From assembly GCA_964496975.1 (NCBI GenBank), contig CAZCBN010000015.1, forward strand, positions 1-39,190: DNA of 39,190 nt, read 5' to 3'. The notes beneath the pieces were generated by a model. That model was not told where the DNA came from, did not search any database, and worked only from the letters and a program-made list of their open reading frames with translations. The position numbers and the translations under genes were made by a program. Shown piece after piece: positions 1 through 8,323 of the stretch; positions within the stretch are counted from its first letter, which is position 1; every line of letters starts with the position of its first letter. Origin of the DNA: CAZCBN01 sp964496975 (GTDB lineage Bacteria > Planctomycetota > Phycisphaerae > Phycisphaerales > UBA1924).

Positions 1-910
1 GCAGGTACACCCCGTCCCACCCCACCGCCCCGAACCCCGCGTTGTGCACCAGGGGCGACATCGACTGCCCCACCGGCCACCCGATCACGCCGTACACGTT
101 CGTCGCGGGGCCGATGGATCGAAACCGGTACATCCCCAGCAACTGCTCGATCGTCGGCTGCCCCGGCGCCGTGGCCGCCGCCTCGCGCAGCGCCGCGAAC
201 GTGAGGTACCCGCCGAACTTCGGCGCAAGCACCCGCGACATCAGCCCAAACTCGCCCATCCCGAGCGCAATCGTCGGCTTGGGCGCGCCGCGCAGGATCT
301 CGAACAGCTCCAGGTTGTCCCGCAGGCTCCGCGCCCGGAACGCCACCTTCACCACGCTGCACGCCGGCTCCTCGTACGCCTGCGCCAAACGCCTCGACAA
401 GTCCGCCGGCCTTCCCTCAAAGTCATGCATCGAGAGGATCAGCCGCGTGCGCACGCCCCGCGTCTGCTTCGGGTGCTCCACGCACAGGTTCACCTTCTGC
501 CGGATGTTCGCCGACGCCGTGTACCGCGCCAGCTCCACATCGAGATACGCCGGCGCATGCTCCGGCCGGTCCACCGCCGCCGTCAACTGCTCCAGCAGCG
601 AGACGCGGTCGCTCTCGTCCCCGTCGTACAGCCCGCCCTCGCTCGCGTGCCGACAGGTCAGGATCGTCGGCAGGGGGCTCTCGGCGAACAGCCGCCGCAA
701 CTGCGCGACCGTGAACGCATCGGCCCCCATCCCGCCGGCCCCGCCCGTCTCACCCGCCTCGGCCAGATCGCCCCGCTCCGCCCCGACAAAGAACGAGTCG
801 ATCCGAAACTCCACCACGTCCGCCCCGCGCCGCTTCGCCTCCGCCGCGTCCGCGAGCGAAGCCTCCACGTCCTCCACCATCACCGGAACGCAAACCAGCG
901 TGCGCGTCAT
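1..910 (-). CDS. aroDE: Bifunctional 3-dehydroquinate dehydratase / shikimate dehydrogenase (AroD-AroE fusion), 3' end cut by window edge
   Basis: Two consecutive steps of the shikimate pathway in one cytoplasmic polypeptide: dehydration of 3-dehydroquinate, then NADPH-dependent reduction of 3-dehydroshikimate. The visible 303 residues hold a complete type I dehydratase domain (about 1-260): VVEFRID at 32-38, and by family alignment the catalytic set Glu126, His162 (SMHDF) and the Schiff-base Lys188 (VVKVAF). From about residue 271 the N-terminal signature of shikimate dehydrogenase begins: VYGVIGWP, then QSMSPLVHN with the substrate-binding Ser-x-Ser. The NADP domain lies off the left edge. 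The ATG at 910 lies 22 nt after the ftsI stop on the same strand, so the gene probably ends that transcript. Such fusions are known in plants and Chlamydiae. The fold assignments are secure; whether the AroE half is intact cannot be seen. Confidence 0.93.
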   Translation of the reverse strand, partial: MTRTLVCVPVMVEDVEASLADAAEAKRRGADVVEFRIDSFFVGAERGDLAEAGETGGAGGMGADAFTVAQLRRLFAESPLPTILTCRHASEGGLYDGDESDRVSLLEQLTAAVDRPEHAPAYLDVELARYTASANIRQKVNLCVEHPKQTRGVRTRLILSMHDFEGRPADLSRRLAQAYEEPACSVVKVAFRARSLRDNLELFEILRGAPKPTIALGMGEFGLMSRVLAPKFGGYLTFAALREAAATAPGQPTIEQLLGMYRFRSIGPATNVYGVIGWPVGQSMSPLVHNAGFGAVGWDGVYL

Positions 911-932
911 GCCGCGAGTCTAAGGCCCGGCC

Positions 933-3098
933 TCACTCCCCCGCCCCCACCCCCGCCGTCGCCACTTCCACCCGCCCGGCGTCCGGCTCCGCCCCCAGGT
1001 ACCGCAGCGCCCGCTCCATCACCCGCCGCACCACCGGCGCCGCCACGTCGCTCCCGTAGTGCTCCTTGTTCCGCACCCGCACCGGCCCCGGGTCATCGAT
1101 CACCACCAGCACCACAAGCCGCGGCTCCTCCAACGGCCCCCCCGCCACAAAGCTCGAGTTGTACTGGTCGAGGAAGTACCCCTTCGTCCCCCGCGGCCGA
1201 CGCAGCCCCGGCGGCGGCGTCAGCGGGATCACCGCCGTCCCGCTCTTGCCGAACAGCACATACGCCGGCTTCCCCTCCTCCGGGAACCGCTTCTGCATCT
1301 TCTCGTCAGAGTTCACCACCACGCCCGCCAGCACCCGCCGCGTCCGCTCCGCCACCTCGCGCGGCAGCACCCGCTCCACCGGGTCCGCGTCCAGGTCCTG
1401 CACGCTGGGCGACACCAGCCGAAGCCGCGGCAGCGTCCCCGCCAGATCCCCCGACCGCGCCAGGCTGCTGAACGCCCGCGCCATCTGCACCGGCGTCACC
1501 GCCACCTCGTGCCCGATCGACACCGAGCTCTGCGTGTACTTGCTCCAGTCCCGCGCCGACGTTGTCAGCCCGGGGCTCTCACCCGGCAGCGGCAGACCCG
1601 TCCGACGGCCAAAGCCAAACCGCGTCACCACCCCGCGGAGCTGCTCGTGCGTCATCCGCTCGCTGATCTTCACCATCCCCACGTTCGACGAGTTCACCAG
1701 CACCCCGTCCCAGTCCAGGCTCGTCGCACGCCCCACGTCCTTGAACACCCGCCCGTACGGCGTCACATACCCCGCCCGCCCCGTCCCCGTCACAATCTCC
1801 CCGGGCTTCAAGATCCCCGCCGCCAGCGCCGAAGCCCACACAAAGCTCTTGAACGTGCTCCCCGGCTCGTACGCGTCCTCCACGCACCGATTCCGCGCCA
1901 GCGCCGGCTCCTGCCCGGACGCACGCATCGGGTCCGGGCGGATCACGACGTACCGCTTCCGCGGCCCCGTCTCCGCCGGCGCCGTGGGCCACGTCTCCCG
2001 GGGCGTCTTCGGGTCCACCCACGGGTACGGCACCGCCTCCGGCACCTCCCGCAAGATGTCCACCATCGCCAGAATCTCGCCCGTCCGCGGCTCCACCGCC
2101 ACGAGCCGCCCCCCCGCCGCGTCCGCCTCCTCCACCCCGCGCGCCAACTCCTCCGACGCCAGCGTCTGCAGCGTCAGATCAATCGAAAGCCGCACGTCCG
2201 CCCCGCGCTGCGGCGCCTCCACCGCCCCCTGCGGCAGCCACAGCGGCCTCCCCCACGCATCGCCCACCAGCCGCAACGACCCGTCCTGCCCCTCGAGCCG
2301 CTCGTCCAGCGCCGCCTCTGCCCCGAGCACGCCCAGGTTGTCGACGTTCACCTTCCCCACCAGCGCCGCCGCCTCCGGCGGCGCGTTGTAGCTCCGCACC
2401 GGCCGCGTCTCGATCCGCACGCCCGAAAGCTTCAGCGCCTGCACCGTCTTCGCCTGCTCCCGGCTGATGATCCCCCCCACCGGCAGGTACCGCCGCACCT
2501 TGGGCCCGGCCGCCGCGCCCGAGGCGTCGTCCTCCCCCGCCGCAGCCGCCGATGCCCCCTCGTCAGGCGCCCCGAGCACGCGGTCCAGCGCCGCCGCGAG
2601 CCGATCCAGTATCCGCCGCGCCGCGTCCGCCTCGCTCTCCGCCGTCGGAGACGCCGCGCCCGACGCGGCCCTCGCCGCCTCGTTCGCCGCGATCGCCCCC
2701 ATGATTCGCCCGCCCACCTCGTCAGGGCTCAGCCCGAGCGCCGCCGCCAGCGACACCACCGCCCGGTCCCCGCGGCTGCGCAGCTCCTCCGCCTTGGGCC
2801 CGCTCGCCTCGACATTCCTCGGGAACGTCTCGGGGTCCACCACCACTCGGTACCCGTGCGACGTCGACGCCAGCAGCCGGCCCCGGCGATCCATTAAATC
2901 GCCCCGCGGCGCCGGCAGCGCCCGCGTCACCATCCGGTCCGTGATCCATTCCGAAAGCCGCGGCCCCGGCGACGCCTGCAACTGCGCTACCCGCCCCACC
3001 ACCGCCAACAGCCCCAGCGTGGCGCACGCCGCGAGCACGAGGCCCACCACATCGCCCCGCCCCCAAGGCCGCGCGATCGACGCCCCGCTGCGCTTCAT
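933..3098 (-). CDS. ftsI: Septal peptidoglycan transpeptidase FtsI (class B penicillin-binding protein)
   Basis: Cross-links septal peptidoglycan during division, anchored in the inner membrane. The 721-residue protein has one N-terminal membrane segment (about 15-40), a PBP dimerisation domain with the characteristic RRGRLLA segment, and a transpeptidase domain with the three catalytic motifs in order: STFK (nucleophile Ser414, Lys417), SSN (470-472) and KSGT (Lys618). The spacing is normal for class B PBPs; the protein is somewhat long because of Ala/Gly-rich loops around residues 145-200. The chosen ATG at 3098 overlaps the upstream stop as TGATG; a GTG one codon earlier (3101) is the alternative. 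Translation is therefore coupled to the FtsL-like gene. Retention of ftsI argues against the FtsI-less Planctomycetia lineages. Confidence 0.95.
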   Translation of the reverse strand: MKRSGASIARPWGRGDVVGLVLAACATLGLLAVVGRVAQLQASPGPRLSEWITDRMVTRALPAPRGDLMDRRGRLLASTSHGYRVVVDPETFPRNVEASGPKAEELRSRGDRAVVSLAAALGLSPDEVGGRIMGAIAANEAARAASGAASPTAESEADAARRILDRLAAALDRVLGAPDEGASAAAAGEDDASGAAAGPKVRRYLPVGGIISREQAKTVQALKLSGVRIETRPVRSYNAPPEAAALVGKVNVDNLGVLGAEAALDERLEGQDGSLRLVGDAWGRPLWLPQGAVEAPQRGADVRLSIDLTLQTLASEELARGVEEADAAGGRLVAVEPRTGEILAMVDILREVPEAVPYPWVDPKTPRETWPTAPAETGPRKRYVVIRPDPMRASGQEPALARNRCVEDAYEPGSTFKSFVWASALAAGILKPGEIVTGTGRAGYVTPYGRVFKDVGRATSLDWDGVLVNSSNVGMVKISERMTHEQLRGVVTRFGFGRRTGLPLPGESPGLTTSARDWSKYTQSSVSIGHEVAVTPVQMARAFSSLARSGDLAGTLPRLRLVSPSVQDLDADPVERVLPREVAERTRRVLAGVVVNSDEKMQKRFPEEGKPAYVLFGKSGTAVIPLTPPPGLRRPRGTKGYFLDQYNSSFVAGGPLEEPRLVVLVVIDDPGPVRVRNKEHYGSDVAAPVVRRVMERALRYLGAEPDAGRVEVATAGVGAGE

Positions 3099-3481
3099 CA
3101 CCGCGGCTCCGAAGGCGCACGCCCCGCAGACCCGTCAACCGAGCCCGCCAGCGCCCCGCCCGCCACCTCCGCCCCCCCCGCCACCACAGCGCCAGACCCC
3201 GGAGCAGACCCAGGAGCCGACAGCCCCGGCGTCGCGTCCGCGATCGGCTGCATCGACCCGATCTCCGCCTCCCGCTCCCGCAGCATGAACTCAATCGCCT
3301 CGGGGGTCACCCGCCGGCCGATCTCCGCCCGCAGCACCAGCAGCCGCTGGTCGTGCGCCCGGATCCGCAGCCACGCCTGCGCCGCCTCGTGCCCCGCCTG
3401 CAGCCGCGCCTGGCGCATCGCGAGCAGGCCGCACGCGCAGCCCCCCACCGCCACGATCACCAGCGACAGCTTCCCGACCAA
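3098..3481 (-). CDS. FtsL-like bitopic division protein (putative)
   Basis: A 127-residue protein with a short cytoplasmic N terminus, one membrane segment (about residues 4-22), and then a region rich in Arg, Gln, Leu and Glu that could form a coiled coil (about 25-85). The tail is low-complexity Ala/Gly/Ser. This bitopic plan, the size, and the position immediately before ftsI with overlapping codons match FtsL in division clusters of other bacteria. Sequence similarity to FtsL is too weak to be proof, because FtsL is identified mainly by topology and location. The start is a TTG at 3481, chosen because AGGAG stands 7 nt before it on the coding strand; no ATG precedes the membrane segment. 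If it is FtsL, it would sit with FtsB/FtsQ at the septum and activate FtsW/FtsI. Confidence 0.7.
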   Translation of the reverse strand: MVGKLSLVIVAVGGCACGLLAMRQARLQAGHEAAQAWLRIRAHDQRLLVLRAEIGRRVTPEAIEFMLREREAEIGSMQPIADATPGLSAPGSAPGSGAVVAGGAEVAGGALAGSVDGSAGRAPSEPR

Positions 3482-3562
3482 GGCCGAACTCCTGCCCGCG
3501 GCACGATCCCGGGCCCCGCCCTCAACGGAAACCGCCCCGAAACCGCCCCAAACCCGGGCCGG

Positions 3563-4762
3563 TCACTTCGCCGGCAGCACGATCGACATCCCGACCAGGA
3601 TGTCGTTCGCGTCGTCCACCCGACCCTTGTTCAGGGCCAAAATCTCCCCCATCCGCTTCGCCGAGCCGAGCATCTTCTGCGAGATCCCCGTCAGCGTGTC
3701 CCCGCGCTGCACCACGTACTTCCGCGTCGCGCCCGGGGCGGCCGTCGGCGTGCCCGCTCCGGCCGTCGCCGTGGCATTCTTCGCCGCGCCGGTCTTCGGC
3801 GTCGGCGCGGGCGTGCGCGTCGGTACGGGCGGCTGCTTCGCCGCCACCGGCTCCGCCGCAGCCACCGCCGCCGTCCCGCCGGGCATCCGCAGCCGCAGGC
3901 CCACCCGCAGCGAGTTGCGATCCGGCAGCCGATCCTTGTTCAACTCCGCGATCTCCGGCCAGCGATCCCCGCGCCCCAACATCTTCTGCGCGATGCTCGT
4001 CAGCGAGTCCCCGGCCCGAACGTGGTACTCCGCCGCCGCCGGCAGAGCCGCCCCCGCCACCGAGCCACCCGGGCTCACACCGCCCGCCGACCGCGACGAC
4101 TTGTCCACCGCCTGCACCAGCGTGGGCACATCGCCGATCTTCACACCAAGCCGGCGCTCCAGCGCGCTCCGTCCATCACCGCCGCCCGCGAGGGCCGCGG
4201 GCCGCGTCGGGCCCGTCACGATGACGTCCACCGGGCCCTGCCCCACCAAGCCCTGACTTCCCGGGGCCCCCGGCGTATTCGCCGTGGCCACCGGCACCTC
4301 GACCAGACGCGGCGCCTCACCTTCGTCAATCCGCGTAAACCCAGGAATTTCAGGGAGTTCCGACCCGCGATCGGCCGGCGAAAACGCCTGGGCCAGCGTG
4401 CTCGCCCGACGATCCGCCCCCGTCCCGACGGAGCCAAGGTCCGTTGCCGCGGACTCGCCCGCCGCCGTCCCCGCGGCCCCGCCCGGCACCGGCTCAGCCG
4501 ACGACCCAGCTGACGACCCGGCCGACGCGATACGCATCGACGGCTCCATCGGCGCCGGCGGCAAGGCCCCGCGCCCCGCAAGCAGCGGTGTCGCCGGAAC
4601 CGTCGGCGTCACCGACGCCTGCAGCAACGGATCCTCCGGCGCAAGCTGGGCCGTGCGCGCACCAGACAGGTGGTCGCTCACCAGCACGCTGACCACGAGA
4701 ATGAGGGAGAAGCCGACGATCAGGGCAAGTTTGTGTTCGCGTGTCACGGCCGCTGCGTCCAT
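3563..4762 (-). CDS. Membrane-anchored protein with two LysM domains
   Basis: A 399-residue protein: short N terminus, one membrane segment (about 11-30), a long Ala/Pro/Gly/Ser-rich linker (about 40-240), then two LysM domains at about 246-294 (starting YHVRAGDSLTSIA) and 349-397 (starting KYVVQRGDTLTGIS), separated by a Pro/Thr/Ala linker. LysM domains bind GlcNAc-containing glycans, here presumably periplasmic peptidoglycan, so the protein would tether or sense the wall. No catalytic domain is visible. It lies between rsmH and the FtsL-like/ftsI pair on the same strand, which implies a role in division or wall organisation; that is inference. The ATG at 4762 was chosen because it leaves a normal short cytoplasmic tail before the membrane segment. 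The frame stays open upstream but has no domain content there. No good Shine-Dalgarno is seen. Confidence 0.88.
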   Translation of the reverse strand: MDAAAVTREHKLALIVGFSLILVVSVLVSDHLSGARTAQLAPEDPLLQASVTPTVPATPLLAGRGALPPAPMEPSMRIASAGSSAGSSAEPVPGGAAGTAAGESAATDLGSVGTGADRRASTLAQAFSPADRGSELPEIPGFTRIDEGEAPRLVEVPVATANTPGAPGSQGLVGQGPVDVIVTGPTRPAALAGGGDGRSALERRLGVKIGDVPTLVQAVDKSSRSAGGVSPGGSVAGAALPAAAEYHVRAGDSLTSIAQKMLGRGDRWPEIAELNKDRLPDRNSLRVGLRLRMPGGTAAVAAAEPVAAKQPPVPTRTPAPTPKTGAAKNATATAGAGTPTAAPGATRKYVVQRGDTLTGISQKMLGSAKRMGEILALNKGRVDDANDILVGMSIVLPAK

Positions 4763-4971
4763 GCCAGAGCCACCGCCAAGCCATCGGTGGCCTGTCAGTG
4801 GCACGAACCACGAGCGGACGATCACCAACCCCGTCCATGGGGTGGTCCTTTCTTCTCGCTCGAATCGGGGAGGCACTCGGTCAAGAGCCCCCTGAATATG
4901 GCCCGCAAGAGCCCCAAAACCCCGCCCCGCCGCGGGCGCAATCGCTGCGCCCCAGTGTAGCGAGGGACGCC

Positions 4972-6198
4972 TCAGCCGGTACCCCCGACCTGCACCGCCC
5001 GCAGCTTTGCGGAGCGGGCCCGCGGGTTGCTCGCCGTCTCGGCTTCGCCCGCTTCGATCGGGGAGCGGGTCAGCAGCCGCACCGTGCCCGCCTGAAACAT
5101 GTCCCTGAAGGCGTGCTTCACCAGCCGGTCTTCCAGGCTGTGGAACGAGATGATCGCCACGCGCGCCCCGGCCCGGAGCCACCCGCCGCCGACCTGTGCG
5201 TTCCCCGCGTTCACCCGTGCCGCCTCCGCCGCAAGGGCCCGCAGGAGTGCCTCCAGCGCGCCCAGTTCGTCGTTCACAGCGATGCGCAGCGCCTGAAACG
5301 TGCGCGTCGCCGGGTCGATCGGCCGCCTCGCCCCGTGCCGCGGGCCTCGAACAGGCCCCGCCGCGGCGCGGACGATCTCCGCCAGCCTCCCCGTGGTGTG
5401 GATCGGTTCAATGCGCCGCGCGGCCGTCAGTTTTTGCGCAATCCTCCGGCTCAGGCGTTCCTCACCGTAGCGGTAGATGACATCCGCGAGCTCCACCTCG
5501 GGCAGCGTGTTCACAAGATCGGCCGCGGTGACGGGGCCGTTGGGGTCAAGCCGCATGTCAAGCGGCCCGTCGGCGCGGAAGCTCAGCCCGCGGGCCGGAT
5601 CATCCACCTGCGCCGACGAAAAGCCAAGGTCGGCCAGCACCATGTCCGCCCGCCCGCCCGCCGCGGCGAGGCGCGAGGGCAGATCCGCAAAGTTCCCCTG
5701 CAGCCTGTGGATCTCGACGCCGCTCGGCCCCGGCGGCAAGCCCGGGCCACCCGCACCGCCGTCCGCCGCGCACGCCTCGCGCACCCGCGCGGCGGCGAAG
5801 GGCAGCCGCGCCGGGTCGGCGTCGTTCAGATAGATGCGTCCCCGCCCCCCCAACCGCACGGCGACCTGGGCCGCGTGCCCCCCCTCGCCGGCCGTGGCGT
5901 CGACGTACGTCTCGCCCGCCCCGGGTGAAAGCAGCCCCAGCACCTCCTCCGCCAACACGGGCAGGTGCCGAGCGGCCCCGCGGGCCGAGCCCCACGCCGC
6001 ATCCGCCGGCGCGGCCTCGCCCGGCGCATCCCCCGCATCCGCGGCGCTCTCGGCGTCCGCGTGCCACGCCGCCGGGGCGTCATGTTCAGGGTCGGCGGCT
6101 GGGTCGGCGGGCGGGTCGGCGTGCGGGCTCACGGCGGCAGCGTACGGCCCATGCCCCGCCCGGGGGAGGCCGGCGGGCGCAGGCCGCGGCGCTACCAT
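4972..6198 (-). CDS. rsmH: 16S rRNA (cytosine-1402-N4) methyltransferase RsmH
   Basis: Methylates N4 of C1402 in the 16S rRNA decoding centre with S-adenosylmethionine; formerly MraW and usually the start of the division/cell-wall cluster. Family hallmarks are present: HLPVLAEEVLGLL at the start of the conserved core, the SAM site TYVDATAGEGGHA, the segment MVLADLGFSSAQVDD, and the C-terminal ARVAIISFHSLEDRLVK. The protein is 408 residues, longer than the usual 310-330. The excess is an Ala/Asp/Pro-rich N-terminal stretch of about 78 residues. The ATG at 6198 has a GGGGA about 7 nt upstream; an in-frame GTG at 6132 would remove 22 residues and is possible. A gap of 209 nt separates it from the LysM gene downstream. 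No mraZ precedes it; a divergent ompH-like gene does. Confidence 0.95.
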   Translation of the reverse strand: MVAPRPAPAGLPRAGHGPYAAAVSPHADPPADPAADPEHDAPAAWHADAESAADAGDAPGEAAPADAAWGSARGAARHLPVLAEEVLGLLSPGAGETYVDATAGEGGHAAQVAVRLGGRGRIYLNDADPARLPFAAARVREACAADGGAGGPGLPPGPSGVEIHRLQGNFADLPSRLAAAGGRADMVLADLGFSSAQVDDPARGLSFRADGPLDMRLDPNGPVTAADLVNTLPEVELADVIYRYGEERLSRRIAQKLTAARRIEPIHTTGRLAEIVRAAAGPVRGPRHGARRPIDPATRTFQALRIAVNDELGALEALLRALAAEAARVNAGNAQVGGGWLRAGARVAIISFHSLEDRLVKHAFRDMFQAGTVRLLTRSPIEAGEAETASNPRARSAKLRAVQVGGTG

Positions 6199-6214
6199 CG
6201 CGGTCCCCGGCGCC

Positions 6215-6231
6215 GGCTGAGCGGTTCAGCC
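6215..6231. other. Small inverted repeat in the rsmH/ompH divergent gap
   Basis: GGCTGA-GCGGT-TCAGCC, six-base arms and a five-base centre, in the 76-nt gap between the divergent starts of rsmH and the OmpH-like gene. It could be an operator, or fold in the 5' leader of the ompH-like transcript. No convincing -35/-10 pair is seen beside it, so the regulatory reading is weak. Confidence 0.25.
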
Positions 6232-6274
6232 CCTGGCACCGGCCCAACGCCAGAGATCCACAAGAAAGCCGACC

Positions 6275-7015
6275 ATGCTGAGCCCCTCCCGCTTTGAACG
6301 TGTCCTGCCGTACGCCGCCGTTGCGCTCTCGCTTGCGGCGTTGGCCGGCTGGCGCGGCGCGGACTCGGCGGCCCACGCCGAGTTTCAGGACTCCGCTGCG
6401 CCCCACAAGGTCGGCACCGTCGACGCCCTCGCCCTGCTCCGCGAGATGCTGAACAGCGACGCCTACGGCCCCGCCCGCGAGACCATGCAGAAGGAGGCCG
6501 AGGCCCGCCTGCAGCAGGGCGACGAGGAGCTCCGCCGCTTGAACACCGAGCTCGAGCTCCTCCCGCAGGGCGACCCGCGCGGCCTGCAGCTCCGCCAGCA
6601 GCTCCAGCAGGGCTACCAGCTGCTCCAGCAGCAGGGCCAGCAGGAGGCCGCGGCCTTCCAGCAGTTCAGCGCGGGACAGGCCACCGACGCCTACCGCCAG
6701 ATCTTGGAGGCCGTCCGCGGCGTCGCCGACGAGAAGGGCTACACCCACGTCCTGACCACCCGCGCCGGCGACACCCCCGACCGCTCCGACAACCCTGCCG
6801 GCGTGATCCAGGAAATCCTGTCGCGCCCCGTCGTCGTCTCGCCCCTGAGCGATGATCTGACCCCCGCCGTGCGCGAGCGCCTCGCCCTGCCCGTCCCCGC
6901 CGAAGCCGGCGCCGCCGAGGGCGAAGGCGCCCCGGCCGCCCCCGCTGAGGGCGCCGAAGGGGCCGCGCCCGCCGCGACCGAGCCCGGCGCCGCCTCCCCC
7001 ACCACCGGCGGCTGA
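6275..7015 (+). CDS. OmpH/Skp-family periplasmic chaperone-like protein
   Basis: A 246-residue exported protein. Residues 1-34 form a signal peptide (basic start, hydrophobic stretch, Ala-rich cleavage region near AHAEF). The mature start KVGTVDALALLREM resembles the beginning of OmpH/Skp proteins, which open with a strand such as IgyVD. It is followed by a long charged helix with many Gln/Glu/Leu (about 68-130), matching the coiled-coil tentacles of Skp, and then a strand region ending the core (GYTHVLTTRAGD). The C-terminal 40 residues are Ala/Pro/Glu-rich low complexity, which is unusual for Skp. Skp binds unfolded outer-membrane proteins in the periplasm. Supported by topology and coiled coil more than by strict motifs. 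Confidence 0.78.
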   Translation: MLSPSRFERVLPYAAVALSLAALAGWRGADSAAHAEFQDSAAPHKVGTVDALALLREMLNSDAYGPARETMQKEAEARLQQGDEELRRLNTELELLPQGDPRGLQLRQQLQQGYQLLQQQGQQEAAAFQQFSAGQATDAYRQILEAVRGVADEKGYTHVLTTRAGDTPDRSDNPAGVIQEILSRPVVVSPLSDDLTPAVRERLALPVPAEAGAAEGEGAPAAPAEGAEGAAPAATEPGAASPTTGG

Positions 7016-7037
7016 GCCCCCACTCGCCGCGCGGTCC

Positions 7038-7352
7038 TCACGCGTCGGCGTTCGGACCGCCTTCGCCAGACGGGCCGCGCGACTGGCTTCCGGCCGCGTC
7101 GCCCAACCCATCGCCCGACGCATCGCCCTCCATCGGCGCCAGGAGCACCGCAAGACTCCGCTCAAGCTGCGCCACCCGTGCCGCGAGCGCCGCCATGCCG
7201 CGCGTCAGTTCCAGCACGTCCGCCGCGTGCCGCTCCGCCGCGTGCTCGGCGAAGCCCACGGCCTCTTCGAGCGACTGAAGCCGCCGGGCGATGGCCGGAT
7301 CAACGGACGGGGCGGCGGACGAGTCGGCAGGCGAAGGCTTCGGCGCGGTCAT
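7038..7352 (-). CDS. SlyX-like short coiled-coil protein
   Basis: A 104-residue protein. Residues 18-75 form a heptad-rich segment (IARRLQSLEEAVGFAEHAAE, then LAARVAQLERSLAVLL) matching the layout of SlyX proteins: an LEE-L-FxE block, a central hydrophilic helix, and a second L-x-x-L helix. SlyX is a small cytoplasmic protein of unknown biochemical role. The tail is Gly/Ser/Asp-rich. The ATG at 7352 is chosen because upstream codons in this frame would run into the promoter space of the divergent PagL-like gene and carry no family sequence. The gene is convergent with the ompH-like gene (22-nt gap). Confidence 0.6.
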   Translation of the reverse strand: MTAPKPSPADSSAAPSVDPAIARRLQSLEEAVGFAEHAAERHAADVLELTRGMAALAARVAQLERSLAVLLAPMEGDASGDGLGDAAGSQSRGPSGEGGPNADA

Positions 7353-7483
7353 GCCGCGGATTGTTCGCGCGGCGATCCCCCGCGTCGCACGCCAGCGGGC
7401 CCGGCGATCGGTATGCTCCCCGCGTGCCAAAGCCGCAAAGCCTGTCGTGCCGTGGTCCCGCCCGCCTGTTCACACCGGGCGAG

Positions 7484-8224
7484 GTGAGCCGCGCCCCGGC
7501 CCCACGCCGCGCCGGCAGCCTGCAGACGGGCCGCGCCGCATGGCTCGCCCTCAGCACACTCAGCACGCTGGGCACACTCAGCACGCTGGCCGCCCCGGCG
7601 CACGCCGAGGACCTCTCCGCCCAAAGCCAGCTCGCCGACGCCAGCCTGAGCCTCCGCCAGCCGGAGCCGCCCGCCGCGTCGCCCTCCGCGTCCACCGCGG
7701 CCGACACGCTGCCCCCCACCGCCGAGCTGAGCCTCCGCCCCGCCTTCGGCGAAAAGGGCTCCACGCACTGGGGCTTTTACGGCGGCGCCGCGCCCGACAT
7801 CGAGGACGATCAGGACGCCGTCGACGTCTACATCGCCGCCGCGTGGCAGCACTTCTTCGTCGACCGCGTGGAGGTCATCCTCGAGCTCGCCGCCTTCTAC
7901 CACGACCAGGAGGGCGACGACGCCTACTCCATCAACCCCAACCTTGTCCTGCGCTGGCACTTCCTCGAGCGTGAGAAGTGGACCGTCTTCGCCGACGCCG
8001 GCATCGGCATCCTCGCCTCCAGCGACGACGTGCCCGAGGGTGGCACCAGCTTCAACCTCACGCCCCGCGCGGGCGTCGGCGCCACCTACGCCCTCACCGA
8101 GTCGCTCCGCCTCGTCGGCGGCGTCCGCTGGCACCACATCTCCAACGCCCGCATCGAGGGCGAAGAGGCCAACCCCGACCGCGACGGCGTCATGATCTAC
8201 GGCGGCGTGCTCGTGCCGTTCTGA
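7484..8224 (+). CDS. PagL-like outer-membrane lipid A deacylase (acyloxyacyl hydrolase family)
   Basis: With the GTG at 7484 the protein has 246 residues and a signal peptide with an Arg-Arg n-region, a Leu/Ser/Thr h-region and cleavage after APAHA (residue 41). The mature part is made of alternating amphipathic strands typical of a small eight-stranded barrel and ends in an aromatic residue (VLVPF), as outer-membrane proteins do. The PagL signature is visible near the C terminus: His218-Ile-Ser220-Asn221 in RWHHISNARI, followed by acidic residues that could supply the third catalytic group. PagL removes the 3-O-linked acyl chain from lipid A. Low overall similarity means it could be a PagL-fold protein with another substrate. 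An in-frame GTG at 7424 would add 20 residues and a less normal leader. Confidence 0.72.
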   Translation: MSRAPAPRRAGSLQTGRAAWLALSTLSTLGTLSTLAAPAHAEDLSAQSQLADASLSLRQPEPPAASPSASTAADTLPPTAELSLRPAFGEKGSTHWGFYGGAAPDIEDDQDAVDVYIAAAWQHFFVDRVEVILELAAFYHDQEGDDAYSINPNLVLRWHFLEREKWTVFADAGIGILASSDDVPEGGTSFNLTPRAGVGATYALTESLRLVGGVRWHHISNARIEGEEANPDRDGVMIYGGVLVPF

Positions 8225-8323
8225 CGTGGACGTGTTGAACGCGACACGGGCCCGAGGCCGCGACGCCGGAAGCCGCGCGCCGCCGCACCCACAACCGCCC
8301 CCGCACGTGTAGCCAGGCCCGCG

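Noticed and set aside
4494..4838. Minus-strand frame with an AAAGGA-like site before an ATG at 4838
   Set aside because: It overlaps most of the LysM gene's N-terminal part in another frame, and the product is Arg/Gly/Ala-rich with no recognisable domain or helix pattern.
4820..4860. ACCCC/GGGGT inverted repeat upstream of the LysM gene
   Set aside because: Only five-base arms in GC-rich DNA and no associated promoter; likely chance.
8225..8323. Possible intrinsic terminator between the convergent PagL-like and GGDEF genes
   Set aside because: No perfect stem followed by a U-run could be found on either strand.
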